Source: JAIEPX01 sp963725255 (lineage in GTDB: Bacteria > Pseudomonadota > Gammaproteobacteria > JAIEPX01). From it: a DNA stretch of 64,000 nt. The number at the start of each line of letters is the position of its first letter. Position 1 is the first letter of the stretch. Shown one piece after another: positions 34,780 through 45,204 of this stretch. Where the stretch lies: contig CAVRXV010000005.1 in the NCBI GenBank assembly GCA_963725255.1, forward strand, positions 248,001 to 312,000, written 5' to 3'. The translations under genes were made by a program, and so were the position numbers. The notes below the pieces were generated by a model. The model was not told where the DNA came from. It searched no databases and saw nothing but the letters and a program-made list of their open reading frames with translations.

Positions 34780-36267
34780 ATGACAGGTTTTGAGAGATTT
34801 TTATTGGAAATAGCCGATTCGACCAATATGGCCCAAGATATCAAGCATATTATTGGAAGAATTGACACTATGCTGAATAGCGAAGTAGAAGGCCTCAGTT
34901 TAATGACTATTCGAGATCACTTGCCCAAGCATTCAGATGATATCTTACGTGAAAAGGGCTATATTCTAACGATTGCACAATTCAAAGATGCGTGTAAACA
35001 TTATCTTGCCTTAGATGAAAAAGATTTCATACGATATAACTCAGTTTTAAAAAGACTACATCGTGGTTATGAAGCCTTTGTGAAATCCTATGAGAAAGGT
35101 AAAATAGTGAATAAAACGGTTAGTGCTGAAATGCAAAAGCATTTTACCGAAACTATGCAATCATGCTATAGCAATGGTAGCGAGCGTAAAATGCCAACGG
35201 ATCTCAGCAACCGTATTCACAAAATGACTATTGACATGATCGAAAAATTGAATGATGCGTGGTTTAAGAACGCAACACCCGCAGACATTAACAAAGAATT
35301 TACAACTCTGCTAGAAATAGAGCTGCTTAACGACTGGCATCGCGGTAATCTAGGCATGGTGATAGAAAAGCAACTACAAGAAGAGAAGAAGCGCATTAAT
35401 TCTGTTGATGCATTGGTCACTCATTTTCGTGAAAATAAGTTACCCGCTGAAGTCGAAGACCGAATTAAACAAGCTATAATTGCTCGACTTTATGCCGATG
35501 TTGATGGTCTCGTGATTAATGAGCTTAGTCCTTTAGGTTCAACAATCTCAAACTTATATAACAAGAGAACTAAAAAAGATTATACCAGTACTTTCTCCGA
35601 AATCATTCTAAACTGGCAAAATAATCAGTTGGCACCCGATGCTTCTGAGCAATTAAGAAAATGTGTTGAGAGTGTTATAGGTGGTATGAAGCTCGAATTA
35701 GAAAAAAATTTAGCCCAACAATTTGACCAACTTGCTGCACATACATTCTTGGAAAAACTACAGAAATCCTTATTCCCAAAAAATGTTATTGAAGTTATGC
35801 ACGAGTATTCATTAGCAACGGCTAAATCGAACCTGCAATTAATGAGCTCAGGTAATGATGATGGTTTGTCAATATGTAAAAATACCATCTCGAGTGAAGT
35901 AATGACACACCTTCATGATGATTGGATTAAAGGTGGTGTTACCGTTAAGGAAGCAGAGTATATTCATACCGAAGTCTTTGCTGACCTTAAAGAACTTGAT
36001 GATAAAATAAAGCAACGAGTTTACTTTAATGATGCAATGAAAAATCAACAAAAAGATATCGCTGATCAGCAAGTTCAAATTAATAATTTGAACACTGCTA
36101 ATACTGAGATGAAAGCACAAATTGCTGCGCTACAAGAAATTGTCGCGAAATTAATTCCTAACGCACAGCAATCTGCAGCAGTCAGTGCAAATAATACTGC
36201 TAAGGCCGCAATTGTTGAAGAGAAATCTGCGCAAAGCTTCAGTGGTTTTGGGCTTTTCAACAAGTAG
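34780..36267 (+). CDS. Helical coiled-coil protein of unknown function
   Basis: 495 aa from the ATG at 34780, 9 bp after GGAGG; an upstream in-frame TTG at 34765 overlaps that ribosome binding site and is rejected. Almost entirely alpha-helical, charged and without membrane segments. Residues about 420-465 form a coiled coil (QQKDIADQQVQINNLNTANT, EMKAQIAALQEIVAKL), followed by an Ala/Ser-rich tail that ends FSGFGLFNK. I recognise no family. Isolated transcription unit with its own terminator. A secreted structural or effector protein is possible. Confidence 0.7.
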   Translation: MTGFERFLLEIADSTNMAQDIKHIIGRIDTMLNSEVEGLSLMTIRDHLPKHSDDILREKGYILTIAQFKDACKHYLALDEKDFIRYNSVLKRLHRGYEAFVKSYEKGKIVNKTVSAEMQKHFTETMQSCYSNGSERKMPTDLSNRIHKMTIDMIEKLNDAWFKNATPADINKEFTTLLEIELLNDWHRGNLGMVIEKQLQEEKKRINSVDALVTHFRENKLPAEVEDRIKQAIIARLYADVDGLVINELSPLGSTISNLYNKRTKKDYTSTFSEIILNWQNNQLAPDASEQLRKCVESVIGGMKLELEKNLAQQFDQLAAHTFLEKLQKSLFPKNVIEVMHEYSLATAKSNLQLMSSGNDDGLSICKNTISSEVMTHLHDDWIKGGVTVKEAEYIHTEVFADLKELDDKIKQRVYFNDAMKNQQKDIADQQVQINNLNTANTEMKAQIAALQEIVAKLIPNAQQSAAVSANNTAKAAIVEEKSAQSFSGFGLFNK

Positions 36268-36310
36268 TATTTACGTAGTACTACTCTCTATGTTGATAAT
36301 GGGGAGGGAG

Positions 36311-36342
36311 TTAGGAGAGAGAGAAGTCTCTCTCCTAATTTT
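36311..36342 (+). terminator. Intrinsic terminator after the coiled-coil gene
   Basis: Perfect 12-bp stem TTAGGAGAGAGA / TCTCTCTCCTAA with a GAAG loop, followed by TTTTAT. Separates the coiled-coil gene from the next operon. Confidence 0.85.
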
Positions 36343-36456
36343 ATGTGTAAAGCAAGATAAAGGTACAATAATTAAGGGTGAAATTAATTTACAATCGAAG
36401 ATCTGGATTGTAACCTATTGCAATATTGTTTACTCTAGCTTAATAAGGAGCTTAAG

Positions 36457-36612
36457 ATGTCCGCCAATAAGGAAGAACTGGATATTATAATTGAAGGTTC
36501 TTCAAAAGAATTTGTGGGTAACAATCTGGGTTTTGATAGAGAGCAACCAGGTAATTCTATGATAAAGTTGGTCTTATCACTGTTCCATCATGAAAATGAC
36601 CCACGAAATTAA
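36457..36612 (+). CDS. 51-aa small protein in front of the Ulp1-OTU-NRPS gene
   Basis: ATG at 36457 with AAGGAG seven bases upstream, and 51 codons to TAA at 36610. The sequence starts MSANKEELDIIIEGSSKEFV and ends LVLSLFHHENDPRN, soluble and not recognised. It stops only 12 bp before the ATG of the 2859-aa gene, so the two are probably co-translated. It is shorter than MbtH proteins and lacks their tryptophan-rich motif, so I do not call it MbtH. It could be a chaperone-like partner or a translational leader. Confidence 0.55.
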   Translation: MSANKEELDIIIEGSSKEFVGNNLGFDREQPGNSMIKLVLSLFHHENDPRN

Positions 36613-36624
36613 CAGGGAGGAAAT

Positions 36625-39600
36625 ATGTTGAATAAAGCTGAATTAGGATTTATTGGGAGAAATGGCAATAAAGACCTTCGAAAATTCAATGAAGATTATG
36701 ATCAAAATACAATCACATACTTGATTCATCTGCAAGCTCCTCAATCTTGTTTAAAATATGTATTTAAAACAGGAATAACAAATCATTTTATTCAACAAAT
36801 TCTTTGGCTCAATATGTTGGCTTCTAAGTTTAAATGTCCTGCATTGTTTATTACTCCTGCACCTGCTGAGATGGATAGCTCACATTTTGTTTGTGGTGTG
36901 CTGTATCAGAACAAATTGCTCTTGATTAATCCGCTTGGGGCAAAACTGAATAAAGATTTGGTGTCTGTTCTTCACACGATTAGTAAGCAAGATGATCAAA
37001 AAATTTTTGAACGTATCTATATCTCAACGGATGTGATTCAAAAAGATCCTGAGGGGCAATCATCCTGTGGTCCATTGTGCGTCGAATTAATTAAAGAATT
37101 AAATGCAAAATACCTAAAGATTCCCAAATTATTTGCTCAATGGTCTTCGTTGCCTGATGAAAAAATGATGGAAAAAGACGAGCTACGCTATTTTGCGGTA
37201 AGTGTGAGTAATTATTGTGTATCAGAAGCGTTGTCATCGATGAAGAAAGAAAATGCTGTCGATGTGATGCAAGGAATACGTGCTCGTCATTTAGAGACGC
37301 TAACGAATATGCCAACCGTGCGCTTACTTAACGAACATGAAATGGAGTCACCTTCGCTAGTACAGCAAGATAAGTTTCTAGAGGGTTTATTGAATACTCC
37401 CGAGCAAGTGTTAGTATGGCAGTTAGCTGAGGATCAGTTGAGATTGGATGAGTTTGAGATAAATATAAACTACCAGCAACTCCAAGCACGCTTTTCACCG
37501 AAACAGAAAGTTCATGAAGCCACGTCAGCTAGTCCACAAGCGTTTTCGAGTGGTTCCTCAATAAATTCAACCCCTACATTATTACGACCCAAAGAACGAG
37601 GAGAAGAATGGGAGCTTGATGTTCCCAGTGATGGTAGCTGTTTATTCTGGGCTGCGGCATTAAGTTATTTGCTTCCTGTTCTTAATAAGCCCGAGTTTCA
37701 TGAACGGTATCGAAATCTGTTTGGAGAAGAGGAGCACCTCGATCTGATAAAACAAATGCTAAGAAAATACGATCCGCAGGCAACTGTGATATCTCTGTTT
37801 CAAAATGACACCATGAATCATCTGATCCGACATGTTTTTCGTTCTCGAGTGATTGACTATATGGCAGAAGAAAAAAATAAGCCCCATTTTAGTGCTTACC
37901 ATCCTGAAGATCACGGACCTTATGACAATTACTTAATTCGAATGCGAAATTCTACCGCATGGGGAGGCGAGTTAGAAATTAAGGCCATAAGTCTTTTATT
38001 GTCATGCAATATTGTTCTAGAGGGTGTTGGTGCAGTTCAGAATTACCCAGAAAAGCTAAATGAAACATTCCCCACTATTAAGCTTGTGAGTGTGAATGCG
38101 GGAAATCATGTCGGTGGTGCAAAGAATCACTATCGTTTCACTTTGGCACAAGATGAATTACGCCAGCAAGTCATTAATAGTACGCAGTCGAATCTGAACA
38201 ACTTCCAAAGAGATGAGAGAAGGCCTGCATTGCCTCCAAAGTTAAGCGCTTCGCCAAATCGTGATCAAAGTGACCCACAGATTTTAAAGAGGAGCCTAAT
38301 TGAAAAACGTCTCCAAAAGGCCGCAAAGGTCTTAGGCTGTCGAGCTGAATTCTATGAAAGGAAAGAGAGAACAAATTTATCAAAGGTCAGCAGCTGTTTT
38401 GAGTTATTTGAACACTTGCTTAGTATACTTGAGTTAACATTAGATGATGTTCAAAAAAATGCTGTGGTTTCTGTAATAAGTTCTAAAGAAAAAAATTTTC
38501 AATTACAAGAATTGCAAAATTGGTATTACAATACAATTCAATTACCCATAGATCTTGCTCAGAAATCGGGTAACCCAGAACCCATCTGCTTTTTTAAAAA
38601 ATTCGAGCAGATGGCAGCAGAGAATCCAGATAGTCCAGCAATTTTATATCGTGACAAAGAAATGACCTATGGAAAGCTGAATCGACGAGCAGATCGGTTA
38701 GCTTGCCAATTGATCAACCTAGCAAAAGAAAATCTCTGGAATAGCGGCGACCCCATTGCAATATTCTTTGAAAATTCTCCTGAAACTGTCATTACACTAT
38801 TAGCCATAATGAAAGCGGGATTATCTTATGTTCCGCTAACCAAGGATCCTAAAATAATTAAAGAAAGACTAGTGCGCTATCTAGAAGAGAGCGAGGCTAA
38901 ATACCTTATAATCCAAGATACCCTAATAGATCATCCTATTACTGATTTTATCCGCGATAGATGCCCTACTTTAAAGAATATAAGTTTTACTGAACTTTGT
39001 GATTCCGCTACAAAAATTGAACCCAAAATGGAATTCAACATCGAGGTATCAACTGAACAATGTGCCTATACTATTTTTTCCTCTGGAACAACAGGCGTAC
39101 CGAAAGGCATAATGGTTGCTCATCGAGGGTTACTTAATGCCGTTAAAGTTACTGATAAGTTTATTATAAAACAGCATGATAGAGTCGGATGGTATTCCTT
39201 GTTGACTTTTGATGCATCCTTGCTGGATATCATGACTCCTTTGTCACAAGGTGCAAGCTTAGTGATAATCCCGCAGGAGATTCGTACCAATAAGACTTTG
39301 CTAAATAAATATCTAATAGAAAACAAGGTTAACTTCATAACCATGGTACCCTCAGCTGCAAAAATGCTCGATCTTGATAATTTGCCGGATTTGCATGGAA
39401 TTATTTCCACAGGAGAGGCAGGTAACAATAAGTTATACGAAGACCTACGAATTAAAGGCAGAGATGGTAAACCCCCAAGAATAGTAATAATTGGTTATGG
39501 CCCTACTGAAAATACAATCGCCACATCAGAGGGAGTATTTGATACCAACGATATAGTAAATATCGGTACACTGCCATTGCCAGGGATGAAATGGTTTATC

Positions 39601-42600
39601 GCCAAATTTTCGGATGAAAATAATCCATTTCCTCGTGAACCTGAGCTTATTACGGATGAAACCGAAGGAGAGCTGTATTTATCAGGAATAGGTGTAGCTC
39701 TAGGCTATGTTAGAAAACGAGGCACTATACCACCAGACTATCATCGTCGATTTCGAGCTATACCTGATCCTCAAACTGGCAAGATGATTTGGATTTATCA
39801 GACCGGTGACGTCGTCAAAAGGTCTAATGGAAAAATGATTTTTATAGGTCGACGTGATAAACAAGTCAAATATAATGGTGAGCAGCTCGATCTCAATGCG
39901 ATTGAAGCTGCATTGCGTGAATTTACGATTGAGAATAAACCGATCTTTGAAGAAGTTGCGGTATTATATTTTTCAGCGGACCTAACTCAAGGTCGCTCTT
40001 TTCCCACGATTAGAGCCTATTTACAGTTGCAAAAAAATATTGAAGATAAAGATCATCTGATTAGACAGCTAAATTTTTATCTGCGCCATCATGATTACTG
40101 TAACATACCGCCTACTAGCTATAGCTTTATCGATCTAAATCAGTGGCCCACCAATCAAAATCAAAAAACTGATGAGGAGGAGTTAAGGAAGAGAGATGTT
40201 AAATCCTATTATTGCTCGCCTGCCTTTCAATTACAGTTTGACAATCAACTCAAAGAACTCCAATCTGAAATTTCACAGATTTGGTATAAGACATTAAATA
40301 TTCTACCAAGCGATCTAAGGTTGTGCCTTGAGCATAATTTTATAGAATTAAGCAGCAATTCGATGTGCTTCTTAGCAATGCTGTATGAAGTTGAAAGAGA
40401 ATATAAAATTAATTTGGATATTACCGAATTTATTGCTTGGCCTACGTTGAGGTCACTTATTTTCAGAGCCAGTAATGAAATCTTTAAAAGAACAAATCAT
40501 CATGTTGTTGAATGGGGACAATGGGAATTAGGAGGATTTACTTTTGATGAAGCTATAAAATCGGGTAAATTTCCCATTATTCTAGTCAATTCGGTGACTG
40601 GTCGAGCAGACCAGGAATTTAGACTAGTTTCCCAGGAACTCAAGACTCAACTATCTGGTTGGCCTTTTTTGTATATGCAATCGGGTGGATTAACTAATCC
40701 TGGGTATATTGTAAAATCTGTACCTGAGTTAGCAAGAGATTATATCCGTAGTCTATATGCTGACACAGCGTTAGCAATTAACAGAAATGTTCCGATTATT
40801 TTAATAAGCTATTCAGCAGGTGGCACTCTTGCTTATGAAATGGCTTGGCAATTACAGAATATAGGAAGAACTGTTGCGGTATGCCTTATTGATACCTTGA
40901 GATCGTATTATTATAAAAGACTCCCACAATCTGAATATGCTGTGGAAATAATCAAATTAATGACTCATATGCTTCCGGTTATGAAACTCCCTCGTGAAAT
41001 ATTAGCTAAGTTTTCAACCGAAGCACTAGCGCGCTATGGTAAAGATGAGCAACTATCCATAGTTTGGCAAGTACTTATGGAGGAATATAATAATCGACTT
41101 GATCACAATATAGATAAAGACAGAGAAAAAGAACGACTTCTCGGCCACTATGCCACACTTCATAATCTAGTTCAAACGCAGTTAAGTTATACACCTAAAC
41201 CAATCAAATTGGCTACCTTAATCACTTTATCTGAAACCAGAGAAAAATGTGACAACGATGAGAGGCTATGCTGGGGTGGAGAATTGCCAATAAATATCGA
41301 GCGCGTTGAAGGAGAGCATAAGCATCTTGAGATAGTTACCAATGGAGATTTAGTAAGAAATTCAATTGTACCGATTTTAAAGCGTGTATGTCAGTCACTT
41401 TATTCAGTTGATTTCAAAGCAGAGCAAGTTAGAGCAAAATATAATGAAGATGAATCGAGGAAAGTTCTAAAGCATATCATGCTAACCGAGACTGAAGAAC
41501 TCTGTAGTATGCTTCTATCTGCAAAAAAAATACTATACACCCAATGTGATTTTATTGATTCGTCTAACCGAAGATTTCCAAAGATAACGCCATTCCAGTA
41601 TGCAGTCTGGACCTCAAATATGACAATGATTACATTACTTCGCAAATATTTGCCACCTGTTGATGCAGCACATCAATTTTGGGATTTGATTACTAATCGG
41701 TTGGACATTATCAAAGAGCATGGCTGTTTTTTTGATTTCAATACTATCTTGTCGCAATTAACCAAGTTTATCAATGCCTATGATCAATGTGTTTTTGAAA
41801 TTGAACACTATGGAATTATGCCAATTCAGAGTGTTTATTTCGGAGGCTTCATTTCGGGAAAGGGGGAGCTAGAGATTTATTTGAATAAATTCAATCAATG
41901 GAGTGAGCCACTACTGCAGAAATATTGGGTAGATGCTGTGATGCCTGTGGCACAATCGCTCCCAAATTGGGTGAAATTCCCTACTGGAATCGATAAAATG
42001 CCCAGCATAGCTCGTGTAAAAAGGCTGCGATCATATTTAGAGGAGCTAATGGCAAAGCAATGGATTAGCTTCAATATTCTGCAGAGCCAGTTAGCTGAAA
42101 TACTACCCACTCTCATATCTGTCGATAGCAATACCAAGATGGTGAAAAATACTATAGAAGAACAGCAAACTTTTAGTCAGTCTCATCAGGCTTCTCCATT
42201 ACGCCCTAAATTAAACGAATGTCCTTTAGTTGACTCTCCTGTTAGTGTTTCAGCTTTGGCTCAAGTTATATATTGGAATACCCTAACTCATTTAAGCCTA
42301 GATAACTGCAAAAAACTTGATGAGAGTCTGAGCAAAGCTCTATGTGAGCTTAAGACATTATGTACACTATATTTAAAGAGTCTCGATATTAAAGAATTAG
42401 TTTTATGGGGAACTCAGGATGAGTCAGGAATACACTCAGCTTTACCGGCATTAAATGAATGTGAAATTACCGCTTGTCAATCGCTGACTTTGCTTCACTT
42501 GGATAGTCTGAACTTGAGAAAATTACGGCTCACATTTGTTAATACTTTAGTTGATATCAGGATTCGTTGCCAGGAATTAAGCGATCAATGTAATCATTAT

Positions 42601-45204
42601 CATTTTTACGACCCTGAATTTTATAATGTTTTGGCAACGACTTTCATATATCAACACCCTATTCGCCATTATGCTCGTTTGGGCTCAGTAGAATTATTTT
42701 GGGGGAATAACAAGATTAGGTTGTCTGGATTAGATTATTTTAGAAATTCTAAAAACTCAGGAGTGGAATCTACGCAGAATAATTTATCGAGAGTTGAAGG
42801 GATTTCTGAGTTGGTAGAGCTTTATCCTGAGTTGCATGCACTTGCTTCAGGTGATGGTACACAGGTTGTTGATAATCTCCCAAAAGAATTTAATGCTGTA
42901 AATTACTTATTACAAAATAAGCCTAATGTGCAGGCTAATTTTTCAGTATGTGCTAATAATTCGCACAAAGAAAATGAATGCAACGCTAAAAGATTGGCAG
43001 ACAAGCTTGAAGATGAAGAGTTTCTAAGAGGCCAAAAGTTAATGAAATTTGAGGCTACTGTTGTCAATGCAATCTCCGAAACAGATCATTTCGAATTTAG
43101 AAAATTGCTGCATCGTTGTTTGTACTCTGGGCTTAATGCAGATGAAACTAGAGTGATATTATTGACGTGCAAAAAATATGAACATCAACATATCGAATTA
43201 TCCAGGCTATTATACCATCCTTGTGATAATGTCGAGGAATTGCTTTCCTCTCTGCGAAAAAAGCAATTATTTTTGCGGCTTTCGCGAGTACTTGTGCTCT
43301 CTGGGTTAATGTATTATCTGGGAGATGGTTTATATCGAAACAATATTTTTGTTAGTCGCTATTTCAGATTAGCTATGTCAATGGGTTATAGTGATGCTTT
43401 GGTGATGACTGGGATAAGGTCTCGTCGAGATTCCAACTCAGCGTCGAGTTTAGAAACTCCCTATTCTGCTCAGAGTTGCTTTATAGCGGCGGCTGAAGCC
43501 AAGAATCGTGAGGCAGTCGTTCAGCTAAGTACTAATATTCAAACGATTTTCTTTAATGCACTGCTTAATCATAAGGTTAATCTCACTGATTTAGTCGCCT
43601 GCGGTTATCCAGAGGCTTTGTTTGCGCAGGCTAGAGTGAATATGCGTGCTGATTTTTGCTTTAAAAATTGTCTTGAAGTAGCTCACTTGTTATCTCGTGC
43701 TTATGCCACTTTCAACCGTTTGGGTCATGATAAACAGCGCGAAATTACCAGAGATTACTTTAAGCAAGCATTGTTTGATTGGAAAGACAAGCTAGAAGTA
43801 AATCAGTTCAACCAACTACGCTATGTATATAATATTAATATTGAATTATGTGATCTGAGAAACTTTGTAATGCAGGTAGGTTACGTAGCATTTATAGAGT
43901 ACCTTTATTTGGATACCATCAATACGCACCGAGAAAAGCTACAAAAAATATATCCATTAATGAAGTCTGGTGGTCAAGAAAATTCTGCCAACTTTAGTGA
44001 CTTATTTGAAGAGTATTGCATTAAAGATTTTAACATGTGGCTTAAGCTAGCTAATATAACTTATGGTGCTGTAGATGATACTTTGAAATTACTGACTTGC
44101 GTCGATTCGAGCCAACATACAATTCTAGCGGAGGAAGTAAATCGTTATTTGGCTTTTGGAGATCAGCTAATAACGATGATGTCTTCGAATAAAGGCGAGC
44201 TCAAGGTTGATCCCAGTCTGTTAGAATTTGATCTGATATCTCAAGCATATCAGCTACAAAAATCCTGGAAGAGACGTCGTTATGATCGTTATAAAGAATT
44301 GGCGGTGTCCAGTGAATGGGGTTTTGCGCTTGTGCTACGTTGGATACTAGGATCATCGCAGAATCCTAAAGATTTAGTGTTACCACAGGAGTCTGAACTT
44401 AAAGCTTTGTTAAATGAGATACTCATGAAATGTGATCTTTCTGCGGAATTATATGATCCTTTATTGGAGGTTAATGTAAATGCTGTTTCTTATCCGAGAA
44501 AAAAAGCGAAATTACTTGGTACAATTTCCTCTATGACCATTCTAAATAGCAATGGGTCAATTCATTCAAGCAAAAGTGAATCTACACTAATAAAAGCCTC
44601 ATTTTTCTCTAGTGAGCCTCAGGGCAATGTGCTTATTCAATTACAAGAAATCACTGATTTTAATTATTATTATGGAATGAGTTTTTCTCTTTCTCATTCA
44701 AGTAGTTCTTTTTTTTATGCTAGAAGGTTAGATAAGGTTGCTATAATTAATCTCTATAAAGAAACTTATCTTTTTATAAGCGCAATCAAACGTGCTATTG
44801 TTAATTTCGAAATCAAGTATTATCCTAATGAAATGATTTCTTCACTAACAAATCATTGGCGGAAAAATTTTGATATTGAACTCGATAAGGGGAAAAAGTT
44901 ATTAAGATGCTGTGAGACGGAGATTCTTAATCGTAGGGAACTGATCTTTGAGATCAAAAAATTTTTAGACTCTCAAGAAGAAATTATTAAGCGCGATAGT
45001 TTTGCTTGGGTCTTAATAGAAACAATACTGTCGATGTGGGAAACGGGAGAACTGGGTGAAGTATATCAATTAGGTTTAGTCATAGATGAAAAAAATCCTA
45101 ATTTTAAATCTGCGTGTCGTGGTTTTTCTTATGGTTTTGTTCAACATTATTTACCTTCGGACTTCAAGTGCACGGAGAGAGACTTCGAGATGAATTTTTT
45201 CTAA
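36625..45204 (+). CDS. Giant fusion: Ulp1-like protease, OTU deubiquitinase, NRPS adenylation-carrier-thioesterase, LRR-like tail
   Basis: 2859 aa from an ATG behind GGGAGG. Domains in order: (1) residues about 60-160, Ulp1-like cysteine protease with His87 (SSHFVCG), Asn102 in place of Asp (INPLG), Gln145 and Cys148 (EGQSSCGP). (2) about 325-510, OTU with Asp336 and Cys339 (VPSDGSCLFWAAA) and His502 (NHYRF). (3) about 650-1185, adenylation domain with motifs A3 (FSSGTTGVPKG, 818-828), A4 (TFDAS, Asp863), A5 (GYGPTEN), A7 (YQTGDVV), A8 (GRRDKQVKYNGEQLD) and A10 Lys1181. (4) carrier domain, Ser1246 (NFIELSSNSM). (5) about 1313-1590, thioesterase, Ser1397 (SYSAGG), Asp1423, His1565. Then an LRR-like stretch near 1885-1975, a Sel1-like patch near 2225 and an unrecognised C terminus. 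No condensation domain. Likely an effector that both removes and may add small modifications. Confidence 0.82.
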   Translation: MLNKAELGFIGRNGNKDLRKFNEDYDQNTITYLIHLQAPQSCLKYVFKTGITNHFIQQILWLNMLASKFKCPALFITPAPAEMDSSHFVCGVLYQNKLLLINPLGAKLNKDLVSVLHTISKQDDQKIFERIYISTDVIQKDPEGQSSCGPLCVELIKELNAKYLKIPKLFAQWSSLPDEKMMEKDELRYFAVSVSNYCVSEALSSMKKENAVDVMQGIRARHLETLTNMPTVRLLNEHEMESPSLVQQDKFLEGLLNTPEQVLVWQLAEDQLRLDEFEININYQQLQARFSPKQKVHEATSASPQAFSSGSSINSTPTLLRPKERGEEWELDVPSDGSCLFWAAALSYLLPVLNKPEFHERYRNLFGEEEHLDLIKQMLRKYDPQATVISLFQNDTMNHLIRHVFRSRVIDYMAEEKNKPHFSAYHPEDHGPYDNYLIRMRNSTAWGGELEIKAISLLLSCNIVLEGVGAVQNYPEKLNETFPTIKLVSVNAGNHVGGAKNHYRFTLAQDELRQQVINSTQSNLNNFQRDERRPALPPKLSASPNRDQSDPQILKRSLIEKRLQKAAKVLGCRAEFYERKERTNLSKVSSCFELFEHLLSILELTLDDVQKNAVVSVISSKEKNFQLQELQNWYYNTIQLPIDLAQKSGNPEPICFFKKFEQMAAENPDSPAILYRDKEMTYGKLNRRADRLACQLINLAKENLWNSGDPIAIFFENSPETVITLLAIMKAGLSYVPLTKDPKIIKERLVRYLEESEAKYLIIQDTLIDHPITDFIRDRCPTLKNISFTELCDSATKIEPKMEFNIEVSTEQCAYTIFSSGTTGVPKGIMVAHRGLLNAVKVTDKFIIKQHDRVGWYSLLTFDASLLDIMTPLSQGASLVIIPQEIRTNKTLLNKYLIENKVNFITMVPSAAKMLDLDNLPDLHGIISTGEAGNNKLYEDLRIKGRDGKPPRIVIIGYGPTENTIATSEGVFDTNDIVNIGTLPLPGMKWFIAKFSDENNPFPREPELITDETEGELYLSGIGVALGYVRKRGTIPPDYHRRFRAIPDPQTGKMIWIYQTGDVVKRSNGKMIFIGRRDKQVKYNGEQLDLNAIEAALREFTIENKPIFEEVAVLYFSADLTQGRSFPTIRAYLQLQKNIEDKDHLIRQLNFYLRHHDYCNIPPTSYSFIDLNQWPTNQNQKTDEEELRKRDVKSYYCSPAFQLQFDNQLKELQSEISQIWYKTLNILPSDLRLCLEHNFIELSSNSMCFLAMLYEVEREYKINLDITEFIAWPTLRSLIFRASNEIFKRTNHHVVEWGQWELGGFTFDEAIKSGKFPIILVNSVTGRADQEFRLVSQELKTQLSGWPFLYMQSGGLTNPGYIVKSVPELARDYIRSLYADTALAINRNVPIILISYSAGGTLAYEMAWQLQNIGRTVAVCLIDTLRSYYYKRLPQSEYAVEIIKLMTHMLPVMKLPREILAKFSTEALARYGKDEQLSIVWQVLMEEYNNRLDHNIDKDREKERLLGHYATLHNLVQTQLSYTPKPIKLATLITLSETREKCDNDERLCWGGELPINIERVEGEHKHLEIVTNGDLVRNSIVPILKRVCQSLYSVDFKAEQVRAKYNEDESRKVLKHIMLTETEELCSMLLSAKKILYTQCDFIDSSNRRFPKITPFQYAVWTSNMTMITLLRKYLPPVDAAHQFWDLITNRLDIIKEHGCFFDFNTILSQLTKFINAYDQCVFEIEHYGIMPIQSVYFGGFISGKGELEIYLNKFNQWSEPLLQKYWVDAVMPVAQSLPNWVKFPTGIDKMPSIARVKRLRSYLEELMAKQWISFNILQSQLAEILPTLISVDSNTKMVKNTIEEQQTFSQSHQASPLRPKLNECPLVDSPVSVSALAQVIYWNTLTHLSLDNCKKLDESLSKALCELKTLCTLYLKSLDIKELVLWGTQDESGIHSALPALNECEITACQSLTLLHLDSLNLRKLRLTFVNTLVDIRIRCQELSDQCNHYHFYDPEFYNVLATTFIYQHPIRHYARLGSVELFWGNNKIRLSGLDYFRNSKNSGVESTQNNLSRVEGISELVELYPELHALASGDGTQVVDNLPKEFNAVNYLLQNKPNVQANFSVCANNSHKENECNAKRLADKLEDEEFLRGQKLMKFEATVVNAISETDHFEFRKLLHRCLYSGLNADETRVILLTCKKYEHQHIELSRLLYHPCDNVEELLSSLRKKQLFLRLSRVLVLSGLMYYLGDGLYRNNIFVSRYFRLAMSMGYSDALVMTGIRSRRDSNSASSLETPYSAQSCFIAAAEAKNREAVVQLSTNIQTIFFNALLNHKVNLTDLVACGYPEALFAQARVNMRADFCFKNCLEVAHLLSRAYATFNRLGHDKQREITRDYFKQALFDWKDKLEVNQFNQLRYVYNINIELCDLRNFVMQVGYVAFIEYLYLDTINTHREKLQKIYPLMKSGGQENSANFSDLFEEYCIKDFNMWLKLANITYGAVDDTLKLLTCVDSSQHTILAEEVNRYLAFGDQLITMMSSNKGELKVDPSLLEFDLISQAYQLQKSWKRRRYDRYKELAVSSEWGFALVLRWILGSSQNPKDLVLPQESELKALLNEILMKCDLSAELYDPLLEVNVNAVSYPRKKAKLLGTISSMTILNSNGSIHSSKSESTLIKASFFSSEPQGNVLIQLQEITDFNYYYGMSFSLSHSSSSFFYARRLDKVAIINLYKETYLFISAIKRAIVNFEIKYYPNEMISSLTNHWRKNFDIELDKGKKLLRCCETEILNRRELIFEIKKFLDSQEEIIKRDSFAWVLIETILSMWETGELGEVYQLGLVIDEKNPNFKSACRGFSYGFVQHYLPSDFKCTERDFEMNFF

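Noticed and set aside
36445..36456. PmrA-box-like CTTAAT...CTTAAG before the 51-aa gene
   Set aside because: The half-sites are six, not five, bases apart and overlap the ribosome binding site, so the match is probably chance.
36457..36612. MbtH-like partner of the NRPS module
   Set aside because: The 51-aa product lacks the conserved tryptophans and the NxExQxSLWP-type motif of MbtH proteins.
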